Source of the DNA: Bacillota bacterium
Lineage (GTDB): Bacteria; Bacillota; Sulfobacillia; JAJYWN01
Assembly (NCBI GenBank): GCA_021791495.1
Contig: JAJYWN010000023.1
Span: 124,572 to 188,571, forward strand
DNA length: 64,000 nucleotides
Direction: 5' to 3'
The notes beneath the pieces were generated by a model. It made no database searches. It was not told where the DNA came from and saw nothing but the letters and a program-made list of their open reading frames with translations. Positions 44,495-52,421 of this stretch are shown one piece after another. Each line of letters opens with the position of its first letter. Position 1 is the stretch's first letter. The position numbers and the translations under genes are program-made.

Positions 44495-44856
44495 CCAAGA
44501 GCCCAGAGTTCCTGCTCACGTACATACTCGAAAGCATTAGGCATGCCGAGGATCATCTTGCCGATGTAACTCAGGATGAATACCTCAAGGATGTCAGGGT
44601 TCAGGACGCTGTTGTCCGCAGACTGGAAATCATCGGAGAGGCCGTCAAGAATCTGCCTTCGGACCTCTTATCCGAACACCCCGAGATTCCCTGGAAACAG
44701 ATTGCGGGCATGCGGGACATCCTCATTCACGAGTATTTCGGCGTGGATCTATTGGAGACGTGGGAAACCGTAGTGAAGGACTTGCCGCCCCTCAGAAACG
44801 CCGTCTCCGACATGCTTTCGCAGCTCAAGTTCCGCAAGTCGGGCGGCACAGACTGA
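44491..44856 (+). CDS. hepT: HepT-type HEPN RNase toxin
   Basis: A 121-aa HEPN-domain protein (DUF86). The catalytic R-x4-H motif appears as [13 protein letters not shown], and the tyrosine next to it (HEY) is the residue AMPylated by MntA in studied systems. Its start overlaps mntA and its stop overlaps the next gene (TGATG). Confidence 0.87.
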   Translation: MTKSPEFLLTYILESIRHAEDHLADVTQDEYLKDVRVQDAVVRRLEIIGEAVKNLPSDLLSEHPEIPWKQIAGMRDILIHEYFGVDLLETWETVVKDLPPLRNAVSDMLSQLKFRKSGGTD

Positions 44857-45680
44857 TGGTCGCCCGTCCTGGTGCCCAGTCTGCACGTGACCCTCATCAG
44901 ATGCGCCAACTGATCCGCGAGGGGCGCTGGACCGGCCCCACGGCCGGGGCGGCGCCGGGCTACGCTCAGGCGAACCTGGTTGTCATCCCCAAGGAGCACG
45001 CCTTCGACTTCCTGCTCTTTGCCCAGCGTAACCCCAAGGCGTGCCCGGTGATCGATGTGCTGGAGCCGCGGCGGGGGCCGGTCGCGGCGCCGGCTACGGA
45101 GCCTGCCGTGGCGCCGGGGGCCGACCTGCGGACCGATCTGCCTCGCTACCGCATCTATCGGGACGGTGAGCCGGCCGGCGAGGTTACCGATGCGACTCCC
45201 TTGTGGCGTGACGATATGGTCGCGTTCCTCCTTGGATGCAGTTTCACCTTCGAGAACGCCCTCCTCAAGGCCGGAGTTCCGGTCCGGCACATCGAAGAGG
45301 GACGCAACGTCCCCATGTACGTCACGAACCGCCAATGCCGCCCGGCCGGGGTCTTCGCGGGCCCGATGGTGGTGAGCATGCGGCCGGTCCCCGCGGACCT
45401 GGTGGCCAAGGCCACCGCGGTCACCGCCCCTCACACCGGGGCCCACGGCGCGCCCGTGCATGCGGGCGACCCGGCGGAGCTGGGCATCTCCGACCTGACA
45501 CGTCCCGACTTCGGCGACGCGGTGACCATCCGGGCCGGCGAGGTGCCGGTCTTCTGGGCTTGCGGGGTGACCTCGCAGGCCGCCTTGATGGGGGCCCGCC
45601 TCCCCTTCGCCATCACCCACGCTCCCGGACATATGTTCATCACGGACCTTCGGGACGAGGACTTACGCAACCAAACGTAG
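44856..45680 (+). CDS. DUF1445 putative hydro-lyase (YcsI/D-glutamate cyclase-like)
   Basis: A 274-aa protein of the DUF1445 family. Matching segments are [62 protein letters not shown], and a C-terminal [13 protein letters not shown] ... [11 protein letters not shown]. Some members interconvert D-glutamate and 5-oxoproline; others are of unknown function. ATG 44856 shares a base with the hepT stop, so it is translated from the same message as the toxin pair. A short Pro/Ala-rich insert ([14 protein letters not shown]) lies near residue 80. Confidence 0.85.
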   Translation: MVARPGAQSARDPHQMRQLIREGRWTGPTAGAAPGYAQANLVVIPKEHAFDFLLFAQRNPKACPVIDVLEPRRGPVAAPATEPAVAPGADLRTDLPRYRIYRDGEPAGEVTDATPLWRDDMVAFLLGCSFTFENALLKAGVPVRHIEEGRNVPMYVTNRQCRPAGVFAGPMVVSMRPVPADLVAKATAVTAPHTGAHGAPVHAGDPAELGISDLTRPDFGDAVTIRAGEVPVFWACGVTSQAALMGARLPFAITHAPGHMFITDLRDEDLRNQT

Positions 45681-45793
45681 CCGGTGGTCTTACCATGCAC
45701 GCCTCGTTAGGAAGCACGAGCAACAGAGGCAGGAAAACGTGGGATCGTCGCGAACATGTGTTCGTATCTCACTACTTACTGGAGGGTGAAGAT

Positions 45794-46288
45794 ATGACAG
45801 GCCTGCGAACCATGTACGATTGGGTCAAGGCTACCAGGGAAGAGGTTTTCCGCTACTGCGCCGAACTGCCATCCGACGCGTTTCTCCGCGAACTCAACGG
45901 TTTTGGTCACGGGTCCGTCCGCGATACGCTTTTCCACGCCGCCCACTGCTACTAGTACTGGCTTGAAGGAGTAGCCTTCGGCCAAAAGGTCCCATCATAC
46001 GGTACATACGTGGAATACCCAGATGTCGCCGCCATACGTTCGGCCTTCGCCCGATCGGATAAGGCTATGGCCAACTTCCTCGAGCATTTTGGGGCAGCTC
46101 CCGATACCACCATTTCGGTATCAGTGACGTGGCAGCCGGAGCCCTTGATCGCTACTCCCCGGTGGCTGTTCACGCACACGGTCACCCACGAGTTCCATCA
46201 CAAAGGGCAAGTCGTGGCGATGGGCCGCCTCCTGGGGTACCCGCCGCCGGAGACAGACCTGTTTCGACCGGAGTCTTGGACTAGATGA
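45794..46288 (+). pseudogene. DinB-family protein gene with an in-frame amber codon
   Basis: Reading from ATG 45794 (GGAGGGTG six bases upstream) gives 164 codons of a DinB/YfiT-type four-helix protein, interrupted only by TAG at 45953-45955 (the 54th codon). Before the stop: MTGLRTMYDWVKATREEVF ... DTLFHAAHCY; after it: YWLEGVAFGQKVPSYG ... FTHTVTHEFHHKGQVVAMGRLLG, including the metal-binding histidines. Frame and family similarity continue across the stop, so this is one nonsense change, sequencing error or readthrough. No other damage is seen. Confidence 0.8.
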
Positions 46289-46303
46289 GCGCCGCAAAAC
46301 CAC

Positions 46304-46360
46304 AGTTGACTCCACCCGTGGTTTGCCGAGGCGCGATGGAAACCACGGGTGGAGTCAACT
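46304..46360. repeat. Perfect 21-bp inverted repeat with 15-base loop
   Basis: The arms lie at 46304-46324 and 46340-46360 and are exact complements (outer AGTTGACTCC..., inner ...GTGGTTT). No T-run follows. The right arm overlaps the start of structured element copy A. Confidence 0.9.
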
Positions 46361-46404
46361 CAGGACACTCTTCTCTCGACAAGAGAGTGTCTTGGGTTTA
46401 CCCC
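46350..46404 (+). repeat. Structured element, copy A
   Basis: About 54 bases: GGAGTCAACTC, then an 8-bp stem GACACTCT/AGAGTGTC (46364-46371 and 46384-46391), then TCTTGGGTTTACCC. A second copy occurs in opposite orientation at 46617-46670. Confidence 0.7.
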
Positions 46405-46616
46405 CCGTCACGCGGTTATACCCCAGGGGGGTATTCGAGAGGCCTTTTGGAGGTCCGCCGCCAAGTCTCGGGGTCCACCTTCCCGTGGATTGTCGCTCCA
46501 TGGGGGAACGCGAATGTGGGCACTGTGCTCTCTAGCTGAGGGAAGAGAGACGGGGCGGTGCGACCCCGACCTCGAAAGGCCCGCCGCCCAATTGTGAAAG
46601 CCGGCTCAATGGCCTC

Positions 46617-46670
46617 GGGTAAACCCAAGATACCCTGTTGGTCTCGGAAAAGTATCCCGAATTGACTCCA
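46617..46670 (-). repeat. Structured element, copy B (inverted)
   Basis: Read on the minus strand it begins GGAGTCAATTC, has a stem GATACTTT/AGGGTATC and ends TCTTGGGTTTACCC. Compared with copy A one stem pair changes from C-G to T-A and two others become wobble pairs, so the stem is preserved. Confidence 0.7.
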
Positions 46671-46879
46671 ACGACCCTATGGCGGCGGATACCCCCCCCA
46701 CCTTCCGACATGAACTTGGTTTCTGTGCGCGCCACCGGAACACCACGACCCGCTGGAAGTGGTATCGTTCCTCCAACCGGCGCACCCGCGCCTCGACCGT
46801 GAGGGGGTCGGCCATGTTGCCGGAAAACACCTCGGCCGCCGATCAACCGGTCGGACGCTTCCGTACCCGCCTCCGCCGA

Positions 46880-47212
46880 TTACTTACCTTCGGCCAGACG
46901 GCGGGCCACCGTTAGGTAGACTTCGCCTTTGTCGCGGGGGCCGATGCCAATGACCAGGACCGTGACTTCGCTGGCGTTTACCTGCCAGATGATCCGCATC
47001 CGCTCTCTGTCCACGCAGACTCTCCTGAACCCGGTCAGGTCCACGCCCATCCGGTTACCGAATGGTTCGCCAGTGAGCGGGTTGGCCTGTATCTTCAGGA
47101 GTTGTGCGGCCACCTTCAGCTTGACCGACTTGTCAAGGGCCTTGAACTCCTGGTAGGCAGAAGCCTTGAACAGCAGCCGGAACTCACTCTGGGTCGACTT
47201 TTCGGAGCTCAT
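46880..47212 (-). CDS. RelE/ParE-family toxin
   Basis: A 110-aa RelE-type toxin: EFRLLFKASAYQEFKALDKSVKLKVAAQLLKIQANP, GVDLTGFRRVCVDRERMRIIWQVN, and a short C-terminal strand. ATG 47212 lies inside the antitoxin gene, preceded by GAGGAGGGG. Studied relatives cleave mRNA at the ribosome. Confidence 0.85.
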   Translation of the reverse strand: MSSEKSTQSEFRLLFKASAYQEFKALDKSVKLKVAAQLLKIQANPLTGEPFGNRMGVDLTGFRRVCVDRERMRIIWQVNASEVTVLVIGIGPRDKGEVYLTVARRLAEGK

Positions 47213-47492
47213 CGGGGTTAAGCCCCTCCTCGCTCAGCAGTCTCCCGAGATCAGCGACCACTGGTTCGCTCCGACGCGCCTCGATCAGCTCCGCCGCCAC
47301 CAGGTGTTCGACAATCTCCTCGTAGTCCGATAGCCTCTCGTAATCCTCGATTCCCATGAGGACGACCTCGATCCGGTTGTTCCGGGCCACGAAGACGCGT
47401 TCACCACGCTCGGCCGCCTTGTCCAAATAGGCGGAAAGGTGCCGAGCCACGTCTGTTCCCGAGACCATCTGCCGGCGGTTCAGTTTCAGCAT
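47184..47492 (-). CDS. Phd/YefM-family antitoxin
   Basis: A 102-aa antitoxin with the Phd/YefM N-terminus (VSGTDVARHLSAYLDKAAERGERVFVARNNRIEVVLMGIEDYERL) and an acidic C-terminus that should wrap the toxin. ATG 47492 has GAGGTG upstream; TTG 47513 is possible. It overlaps the toxin by 29 bases and lies upstream of it, as usual. It probably represses its own promoter. Confidence 0.84.
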   Translation of the reverse strand: MLKLNRRQMVSGTDVARHLSAYLDKAAERGERVFVARNNRIEVVLMGIEDYERLSDYEEIVEHLVAAELIEARRSEPVVADLGRLLSEEGLNPDELRKVDPE

Positions 47493-47530
47493 AGAGGGAC
47501 GCACCTCACCCAAGATAATTCTGCATATGA

Positions 47531-50500
47531 TTATACATTATATCTTATGTTTGATTCCACTCTGATAGCCAAAACCGCCGGCTCGCCTTCGACCTCCTGA
47601 GCCTGCACGAAGAAGCCGCGCCGGAGGGCCTCATCCTGCTCAAGATCCACGATGTCGGCGGCCAACACCTCCCGCCGGATATAGGCGCCGTGCCGCTCGC
47701 GGGCCCTGGCCAGGTCGGCGACGGCGTCGGTCCCGGTGGTGGCGGAGGCCCCGCTGGTGGCGGTGGCGTGGATAGATACCGTCACGGTGTCGTCCACCTT
47801 GTAGCCGGCCTCGCGCCGCATGCGCTGCAAACGGTTGACCAATTCGCGGGCCAACCCTTCCAGCAGGAGTTCGTCTGACACCTCGATGGACAAGGCCACA
47901 CCACGCGTGCCGTTACCTTCGTAGAGATAGCCGCCGTGCCCGGTCGTGCGGACCTCAACCTCGTCGGGTCCGATGGTCGCCGGCCCGCCCGCAAGGGGCA
48001 CGGTCAGGTCACGGCCGGCGGTCAGTGCGGCCGCGGCCGCCGCGGGGTCCATAGCAAGGAGGGACCGGACCACCCCCGGCGTGGCCTTGCCGAAGCGCGG
48101 GCCCAGCCGGTCGTAACGCGGCGCCAGATCCCGCCGGACGTAGGCGGAGGGATCGGTGGGCAGGACCACTTCCTTGACGTTCAGTTCCTCGGCCAGCAGG
48201 TCAAGCAGGTCACCAAGGTCGCGACCGCGGCCATGGCCGCCGCCCGAGCTGCTTACTCCGTCCTGGCTTGCGCTACCGGCTACCCCGTCGGCGCGTGCTC
48301 CGGCGGCCCTTTCGCCACTTGCCTCGTCTAGCAGCGCCAGAACCGGCAGGGGCTGGCGCGTCTTTATTCCGGCGCGGTTGCGGGCGGCCCGGCCCAGGGC
48401 GACATACTCCCGGAGTTCGCCCATGGCCTGCTCCAGTTCATCATCCACCAGCGCCTGGTCGGGTTCAGGGTAGTCCTCCAGGTGCACGCTGCCCGCCGAG
48501 CCATCCAGGTTCAGGTAGATCTCCTCGGCCATGAAGGGGGTAAAGGGTGCCATGACCTTAGCCAGCGTCACGAGGACGCGGTAGAGGGTGGTGTAGGCGG
48601 CGGCCTTGTCGGCGTCGGACTCCGCCTTCCAGAACCGGCGGCGGCAGCGGCGCACGTACCAGTTAGAGAGGTCCTCCACAAAGCCGGCCAGGAGCCGGGT
48701 GGTGGGGGCGATGTCGTAGGCGCCCAGACCCGCCCGCACGCCGGCCACGGTGTGCTGCAGCCGGGACAGGATCCAGCGGTCGATGGGCGCCAGGGCAGGC
48801 ATAGGCACGGGTCCGCCGGCCGACGGCTCGTCAGCCCCGCCGGCTGAGGCTGCCCCACGCGGGTCCCACCCGTCAAGGTTGGCGTAGAGCACGAAGAAGC
48901 CGTACACGTTCCGGAGAGTGTCCAGAAGCCTCTGGGCTTCGGTCACCGCCGCCTGGGAGAAACGCTTGGGCACCCAGGGTTGGCTGACCGAATACACGTA
49001 CCAGCGCAGGGCGTCCGCTCCCTGACGGTCCAGGAAGTCCCACGGGTTCACCACATTCCCCTTGTGCTTGCTCATCTTGGCGCCCTGATCGTCCAGTCCG
49101 TGCTCAGTGACGAGGCAGTTCAGGTAGGCCGGCCCCCCGAAGAGCGCGGTGGAGATGGCCAGAAGACTGTAGAACCACCCCCGGGTCTGGTCCACCGCCT
49201 CGCAGATGTAGTCCGCCGGAAAAGACTCCTCGAACTCGGCACGGTGCTCAAAAGGATAGTGCCACTGGGCGAAGGGCATGGAACCGGCGTCGAACCAGCA
49301 GTCGATGACCTCCGGCACCCGGTGCATCTCGCCGCCGCAAACCGGACAGGTCAGGACCACGTCGTCGATGGCCGGCTTGTGCGGGTCGAAGGGGTGTGGC
49401 AGGGGGGCGCGGGAGCGCCGCGCCAGCTCGGCGAAACTCCCCACACACAATTGGTGGCCGCACCGCTCGTCGTCGCATCTCCAGATCGGGAGGGGCGTGC
49501 CCCAGTAGCGTTCGCGGGACAGGTTCCAATCCACCACGTTCTCCAGCCAGTCGCCGAACCGGCCTCTCTTCAGGTGCTCCGGATACCAGTTGACGCGCTC
49601 ATTGTTAGCCAGGAGTTCGGAGCGCAGGGCCGTCATCCGGATGAACCAGGCCGAGCGGGCGTAGTAGAGCAGCGGGGTATCGCAACGCCAGCAGAAGGGG
49701 TAGCTGTGCCGGTACCCCTCGGCCCGGAAGAGCAGCCCGCGAGCCGCGAGGTCGGCGATGATGTCCGGGTCGACTTCCTTCACAAAACGTCCTGCCCAAG
49801 GGCCCGCTTCGGACGTGAACCGCCCCTGGGTATCCACGGGTTGGAACACCGGCAGCCCATGCCGCCGCCCCACGCGCAGGTCATCTTCGCCGAAGGCGGG
49901 GGCGATGTGGACGATACCGGTACCATCTTCAAGGGTGACGAAGTCGCCGGCGATCACCGAGTGGACGCGCGCGACCGCGGCGGCATCATCCGGGGCGGCG
50001 GCGGCGTCACCCCTTGGGGCGGAAGCCGATGGGGACCGGAGGAAGTCATAGGGAGGCACGTACTCCAGCCCCAGGAGAGCCTCGCCGGGGAATTCGGCCA
50101 GGACGCGGCTGCCGCCGGCGGGGAAGACTTTCGCCACCAGGGCCGCGGCCAGGATGAGGCGTTCCGGAGCGCCGGTGGGGGCGCCGCCGTCGGCGGAGGT
50201 GCCGCTGCCAGGCGAGGCGCCGCCGCCGTTTGGACCCGCCGGCACTTCCACCAAGGCGTAGCGGCTCGCGGGGTTCACCGCCAGGGCCGTGTTGCTCGGC
50301 AGGGTCCAGGGCGTGGTCGTCCAGACGAGGAAGGCGGCGCCCTTGAGGAGTTCAGGGGACAGGCCGTCGGGATGGGAGCGGTCGGGGGCGTTGGGGTCTG
50401 GGTTTAGACGCACCGGCATGCGAACGAAAACCGACGGGTCTTCGACCTCCGCGTACCCTTGAGCCACCTCGTGGCTGGAAAGCGCCGTCCCGCACCGGGG

Positions 50501-51046
50501 GCAGTAGGGCACCACCTTGTGGCCTTGGTAGAGAAGGCCCTTCCGCCAGAGTTCCGATAGCGCCCACCAGACCGACTCCACGTAGTCGTTTGTGTAGGTA
50601 ACATAGGCGTCGTCAAGGTCGACCCAGAAGCCGATGCGCTCCGTGACCCGCTCCCACTCGCGCTTATACTTGAAGACACTGGCCTTGCACTGGTCGACGA
50701 ACTCCTTGACCCCGTAGCGCTCGATTTCCGGCTTGCCCGTGATCCCCAGCGCCTTCTCCACCTCTAGCTCCACGGGGAGCCCGTGCGTGTCCCAGCCGGC
50801 CTTGCGGAGCACGTGGTAGCCGCGCATGGCCTTGTAACGCGGAATCAGGTCCTTCAGCGCCAGCGGCATGACGTGTCCCACGTGGGGTCGGCCGTTGGCT
50901 GTCGGCGGCCCTTCGTAGAAGACGAAGCCGGGGCCGTCTTTGCGTTGCTCGATCGTCCGGCGGAAGACATCATGGTCCCGCCAGTAGGACAGGATCTTCT
51001 CCTCCATCTCAGGGTGGCCGGTTCGGACATCGACCGGGTTGAACAT
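47531..51046 (-). CDS. ileS: Isoleucyl-tRNA synthetase
   Basis: A roughly 1171-aa class I synthetase that charges tRNA-Ile. The HIGH-type motif is HVGH at 55-58 and the KMSKS motif is KMSKHKGN. The editing domain, a zinc-like CPRCG site and the anticodon-binding domain are present. KMSKHKGN and the VPYCPRCGTALSSHEVAQGY stretch resemble the eukaryote-like type 2 IleRS, which in studied cases is insensitive to mupirocin. It is longer than most because of Gly/Ala/Ser-rich inserts (for example NGGGASPGSGTSADGG, and near 48230-48310). ATG 51046 has GAGAGG eight bases upstream. A T-box leader precedes it. Confidence 0.96.
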   Translation of the reverse strand: MFNPVDVRTGHPEMEEKILSYWRDHDVFRRTIEQRKDGPGFVFYEGPPTANGRPHVGHVMPLALKDLIPRYKAMRGYHVLRKAGWDTHGLPVELEVEKALGITGKPEIERYGVKEFVDQCKASVFKYKREWERVTERIGFWVDLDDAYVTYTNDYVESVWWALSELWRKGLLYQGHKVVPYCPRCGTALSSHEVAQGYAEVEDPSVFVRMPVRLNPDPNAPDRSHPDGLSPELLKGAAFLVWTTTPWTLPSNTALAVNPASRYALVEVPAGPNGGGASPGSGTSADGGAPTGAPERLILAAALVAKVFPAGGSRVLAEFPGEALLGLEYVPPYDFLRSPSASAPRGDAAAAPDDAAAVARVHSVIAGDFVTLEDGTGIVHIAPAFGEDDLRVGRRHGLPVFQPVDTQGRFTSEAGPWAGRFVKEVDPDIIADLAARGLLFRAEGYRHSYPFCWRCDTPLLYYARSAWFIRMTALRSELLANNERVNWYPEHLKRGRFGDWLENVVDWNLSRERYWGTPLPIWRCDDERCGHQLCVGSFAELARRSRAPLPHPFDPHKPAIDDVVLTCPVCGGEMHRVPEVIDCWFDAGSMPFAQWHYPFEHRAEFEESFPADYICEAVDQTRGWFYSLLAISTALFGGPAYLNCLVTEHGLDDQGAKMSKHKGNVVNPWDFLDRQGADALRWYVYSVSQPWVPKRFSQAAVTEAQRLLDTLRNVYGFFVLYANLDGWDPRGAASAGGADEPSAGGPVPMPALAPIDRWILSRLQHTVAGVRAGLGAYDIAPTTRLLAGFVEDLSNWYVRRCRRRFWKAESDADKAAAYTTLYRVLVTLAKVMAPFTPFMAEEIYLNLDGSAGSVHLEDYPEPDQALVDDELEQAMGELREYVALGRAARNRAGIKTRQPLPVLALLDEASGERAAGARADGVAGSASQDGVSSSGGGHGRGRDLGDLLDLLAEELNVKEVVLPTDPSAYVRRDLAPRYDRLGPRFGKATPGVVRSLLAMDPAAAAAALTAGRDLTVPLAGGPATIGPDEVEVRTTGHGGYLYEGNGTRGVALSIEVSDELLLEGLARELVNRLQRMRREAGYKVDDTVTVSIHATATSGASATTGTDAVADLARARERHGAYIRREVLAADIVDLEQDEALRRGFFVQAQEVEGEPAVLAIRVESNIRYNV

Positions 51047-51082
51047 CGCTGTCACCTCTCAGAGAATGCCTGAAAAACGCCG

Positions 51083-51121
51083 GAAAAAACAACACCCCTC
51101 GTCCCAGACTGGGACGAGGGG
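51083..51121 (-). terminator. T-box intrinsic terminator
   Basis: A 12- to 13-bp GC-rich stem (CCCCTCGTCCCA on each side) is followed on the minus strand by TGTTGTTTTTT. Its 5' arm is next to the T-box sequence, as needed for the antiterminator switch. Confidence 0.9.
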
Positions 51122-51425
51122 TTAGCTCGCGGTACCACCCAGCTTGCCGCGCCTTCCGAGCTTCCCGGGGCGGAACACGACCAAGGGATCAAGGAATAGC
51201 GGCCAGCTTTCAACTCGGATACGGGGAGAGACGCGCAATCCCGATATCCGCTTCCTCGTGATAACGGTGGAAGCCTCCGTCCACGCCTACTTGAATTGCT
51301 CTTTCGGGTGGCGGCTCCGAGGGGATTCTCGCTCGACCTTCCGGCTGCCGGCTTCCACCGACCCGGCTCTCTGCTAACCTCCAGCCGAGCTACGTCCTCA
51401 TCATCACCATTGACTCAATATAGGA
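51090..51425 (-). promoter_or_regulatory. T-box riboswitch leader of ileS
   Basis: On the minus strand the leader contains an AG-bulge region (AGAGAGCCGG), a candidate Ile specifier ATC near 51324-51326, the T-box core GGTGGTACCGCG near 51123-51142 and the competing terminator at 51095-51121. Uncharged tRNA-Ile is expected to pair with the specifier and T-box and allow read-through into ileS. The core is unmistakable; the specifier position is tentative. Confidence 0.9.
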
Positions 51426-51459
51426 CGGCTGGCGGATTCGCCGCCGCTATTTGGCGCCC

Positions 51460-51488
51460 ATTCTACCACATTGGAGCGGGGCGGGCAA
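51460..51488 (-). promoter_or_regulatory. Candidate promoter of the ileS T-box transcript
   Basis: On the minus strand TTGCCC (51483-51488) and TAGAAT (51460-51465) are 17 bases apart, about 40 bases before the T-box stem I region. Both boxes fit a sigma-A promoter well. Confidence 0.6.
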
Positions 51489-51495
51489 TCGAAAA

Positions 51496-51547
51496 AAGGC
51501 GCATACCTCTCACGGAAGAAGGCGCATACCGGAACAAGGTGCATACC
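51496..51547 (+). repeat. Three copies of AAGGYGCATACC upstream of coat genes
   Basis: Copies start at 51496, 51519 and 51536; the first two are AAGGCGCATACC and the third AAGGTGCATACC. They lie just upstream of the first coat-type gene and may be regulator sites; each contains the CATA core seen in sporulation sigma -10 boxes. Confidence 0.5.
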
Positions 51548-51602
51548 GTTCATCCTCGCGGCAATTCTAGGTCACGTGATGGAACAAAAGGAGGTGACGC
51601 GC

Positions 51603-51818
51603 GTGCCCCACACTACCAACTCCGGGATCAGCCAGGTGGAGCTTCAAACCCTACGGCACTTGATCAACGATGCCGACACAGGCTCCAAGAAGTTTCAGAT
51701 GTACGCCCAGGAGTGTCAGAACCCCGAACTGCGGAACTGGGTGCAGCAACAGGCCCAGTCGTGCGACCAGAAGAAGCACACTCTGATGCAGTTCCTAAGC
51801 TCGACGGGCTCCGTGTGA
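51603..51818 (+). CDS. Small CotF-type spore coat protein candidate
   Basis: A 71-aa protein (QVELQTLRHLINDADTGSKKFQMYAQECQNPELRNWVQQQAQ) with amphipathic helices resembling half of a CotF domain. GTG 51603 follows AAAGGAGGTGA, a near-perfect ribosome binding site. It lies next to a clearer CotF-type gene and probably works with it in the spore coat. Function is inferred from similarity and context. Confidence 0.62.
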   Translation: MPHTTNSGISQVELQTLRHLINDADTGSKKFQMYAQECQNPELRNWVQQQAQSCDQKKHTLMQFLSSTGSV

Positions 51819-51867
51819 CGACCCGCCCGCGCCAGCGTGAGACGTCCCCATGAAAGGAGGACTGAAC

Positions 51868-52215
51868 ATGGACGACAAGGTCATCGCCAACGACTGCCTT
51901 GAGTCGGCCAAGGTGGCCTGCTCCGAAATCACCAAGGCTATCGCCGAATGTGGCAACCAGCAACTTCGCCAGACCCTGACCCAACTACGCAACCAGGCCG
52001 AGCAATCCCAGCAGCAAATCGCGCAGATCGCTCAGCAGCAGAACTGGTATCCCGCCGCGGGCCCCGCTTCGCCGGACGAAGTGAACCGCGTCCGGAGTTT
52101 CTTCGAAGGCGGCGGCGCAGGTACGGTTACCGCGACCTATCCCGGCGCCCAGACGGCCGGCCAGACCTTCGGTCAGACTGCGGGACAGTTCGACTACTCA
52201 ACCCGCAGGAGATAG
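51868..52215 (+). CDS. CotF-domain spore coat protein
   Basis: A 115-aa protein whose first 75 residues form a CotF-type ferritin-like helix pair (DKVIANDCLESAKVACSEITKAIAECGNQQLRQTLTQL, then NWYPAAGPASPDEVNRVRSFF). A Gly/Thr/Gln-rich C-terminal tail follows. ATG 51868 has AAGGAGG seven bases upstream. It ends before a strong terminator. Confidence 0.75.
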   Translation: MDDKVIANDCLESAKVACSEITKAIAECGNQQLRQTLTQLRNQAEQSQQQIAQIAQQQNWYPAAGPASPDEVNRVRSFFEGGGAGTVTATYPGAQTAGQTFGQTAGQFDYSTRRR

Positions 52216-52276
52216 GCCGAATGCCGCCGGGGATAGGCCGAATCCGGCCTGTTCCCAAACAGAACTTAAGCAAGTT

Positions 52277-52320
52277 AGCCGCCCCCCCAAACCCCGTTCG
52301 GTGGGGCGGCTTTGCTTTTT
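52277..52320 (+). terminator. Intrinsic terminator after the coat genes
   Basis: AGCCGCCCC (52277-52285) pairs with GGGGCGGCT (52303-52311) and is followed by TTGCTTTTT. Just upstream a short direct repeat (GATAGGCCGAAT at about 52211 and 52234) is seen without known role. Confidence 0.85.
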
Positions 52321-52373
52321 GGGTCATCAAGCCTATCTGGGACCCCTCACGCCAGACGACGAAGGCCGCCCTA

Positions 52374-52410
52374 TTGACACCCCCTATCAATTGGTGGATA
52401 CTATTGTCAA
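52374..52410 (+). promoter_or_regulatory. Promoter with inverted repeat upstream of the MerR-type gene
   Basis: TTGACA (52374-52379) and GATACT (52397-52402) are 17 bases apart. TTGACA and TGTCAA (52405-52410) form an inverted pair spanning the promoter, a good place for autoregulation by the MerR-type protein. Confidence 0.55.
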
Positions 52411-52421
52411 GGGTGGTTCCT

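Larger units (their letters stand above)
46289..46879. other. Non-coding region holding the structured repeats
   Basis: No supported gene lies between the DinB pseudogene and the RelE-type toxin. The notable content is the long hairpin and the inverted pair of structured elements listed separately. Open frames on both strands read similar peptides (VSWVYP) only because the repeats are inverted. Confidence 0.5.

Noticed and set aside
45953-45955. Pyrrolysine codon in the DinB-family gene
   Set aside because: TAG is a common ordinary stop in this window (for example acdB, iorA, ubiX's neighbour FadR-2 and livH), and no pyrrolysine genes are visible; kept only as a remote option.
46285-46539. 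Small proteins sharing VNSG...RVSWVYP on both strands
   Set aside because: The shared peptide follows from the inverted DNA repeat; no ribosome binding site or family supports translation, and the differences also fit stem pairing.
51496-51547. CRISPR-like array
   Set aside because: Only three 12-base repeats with unequal short spacing.
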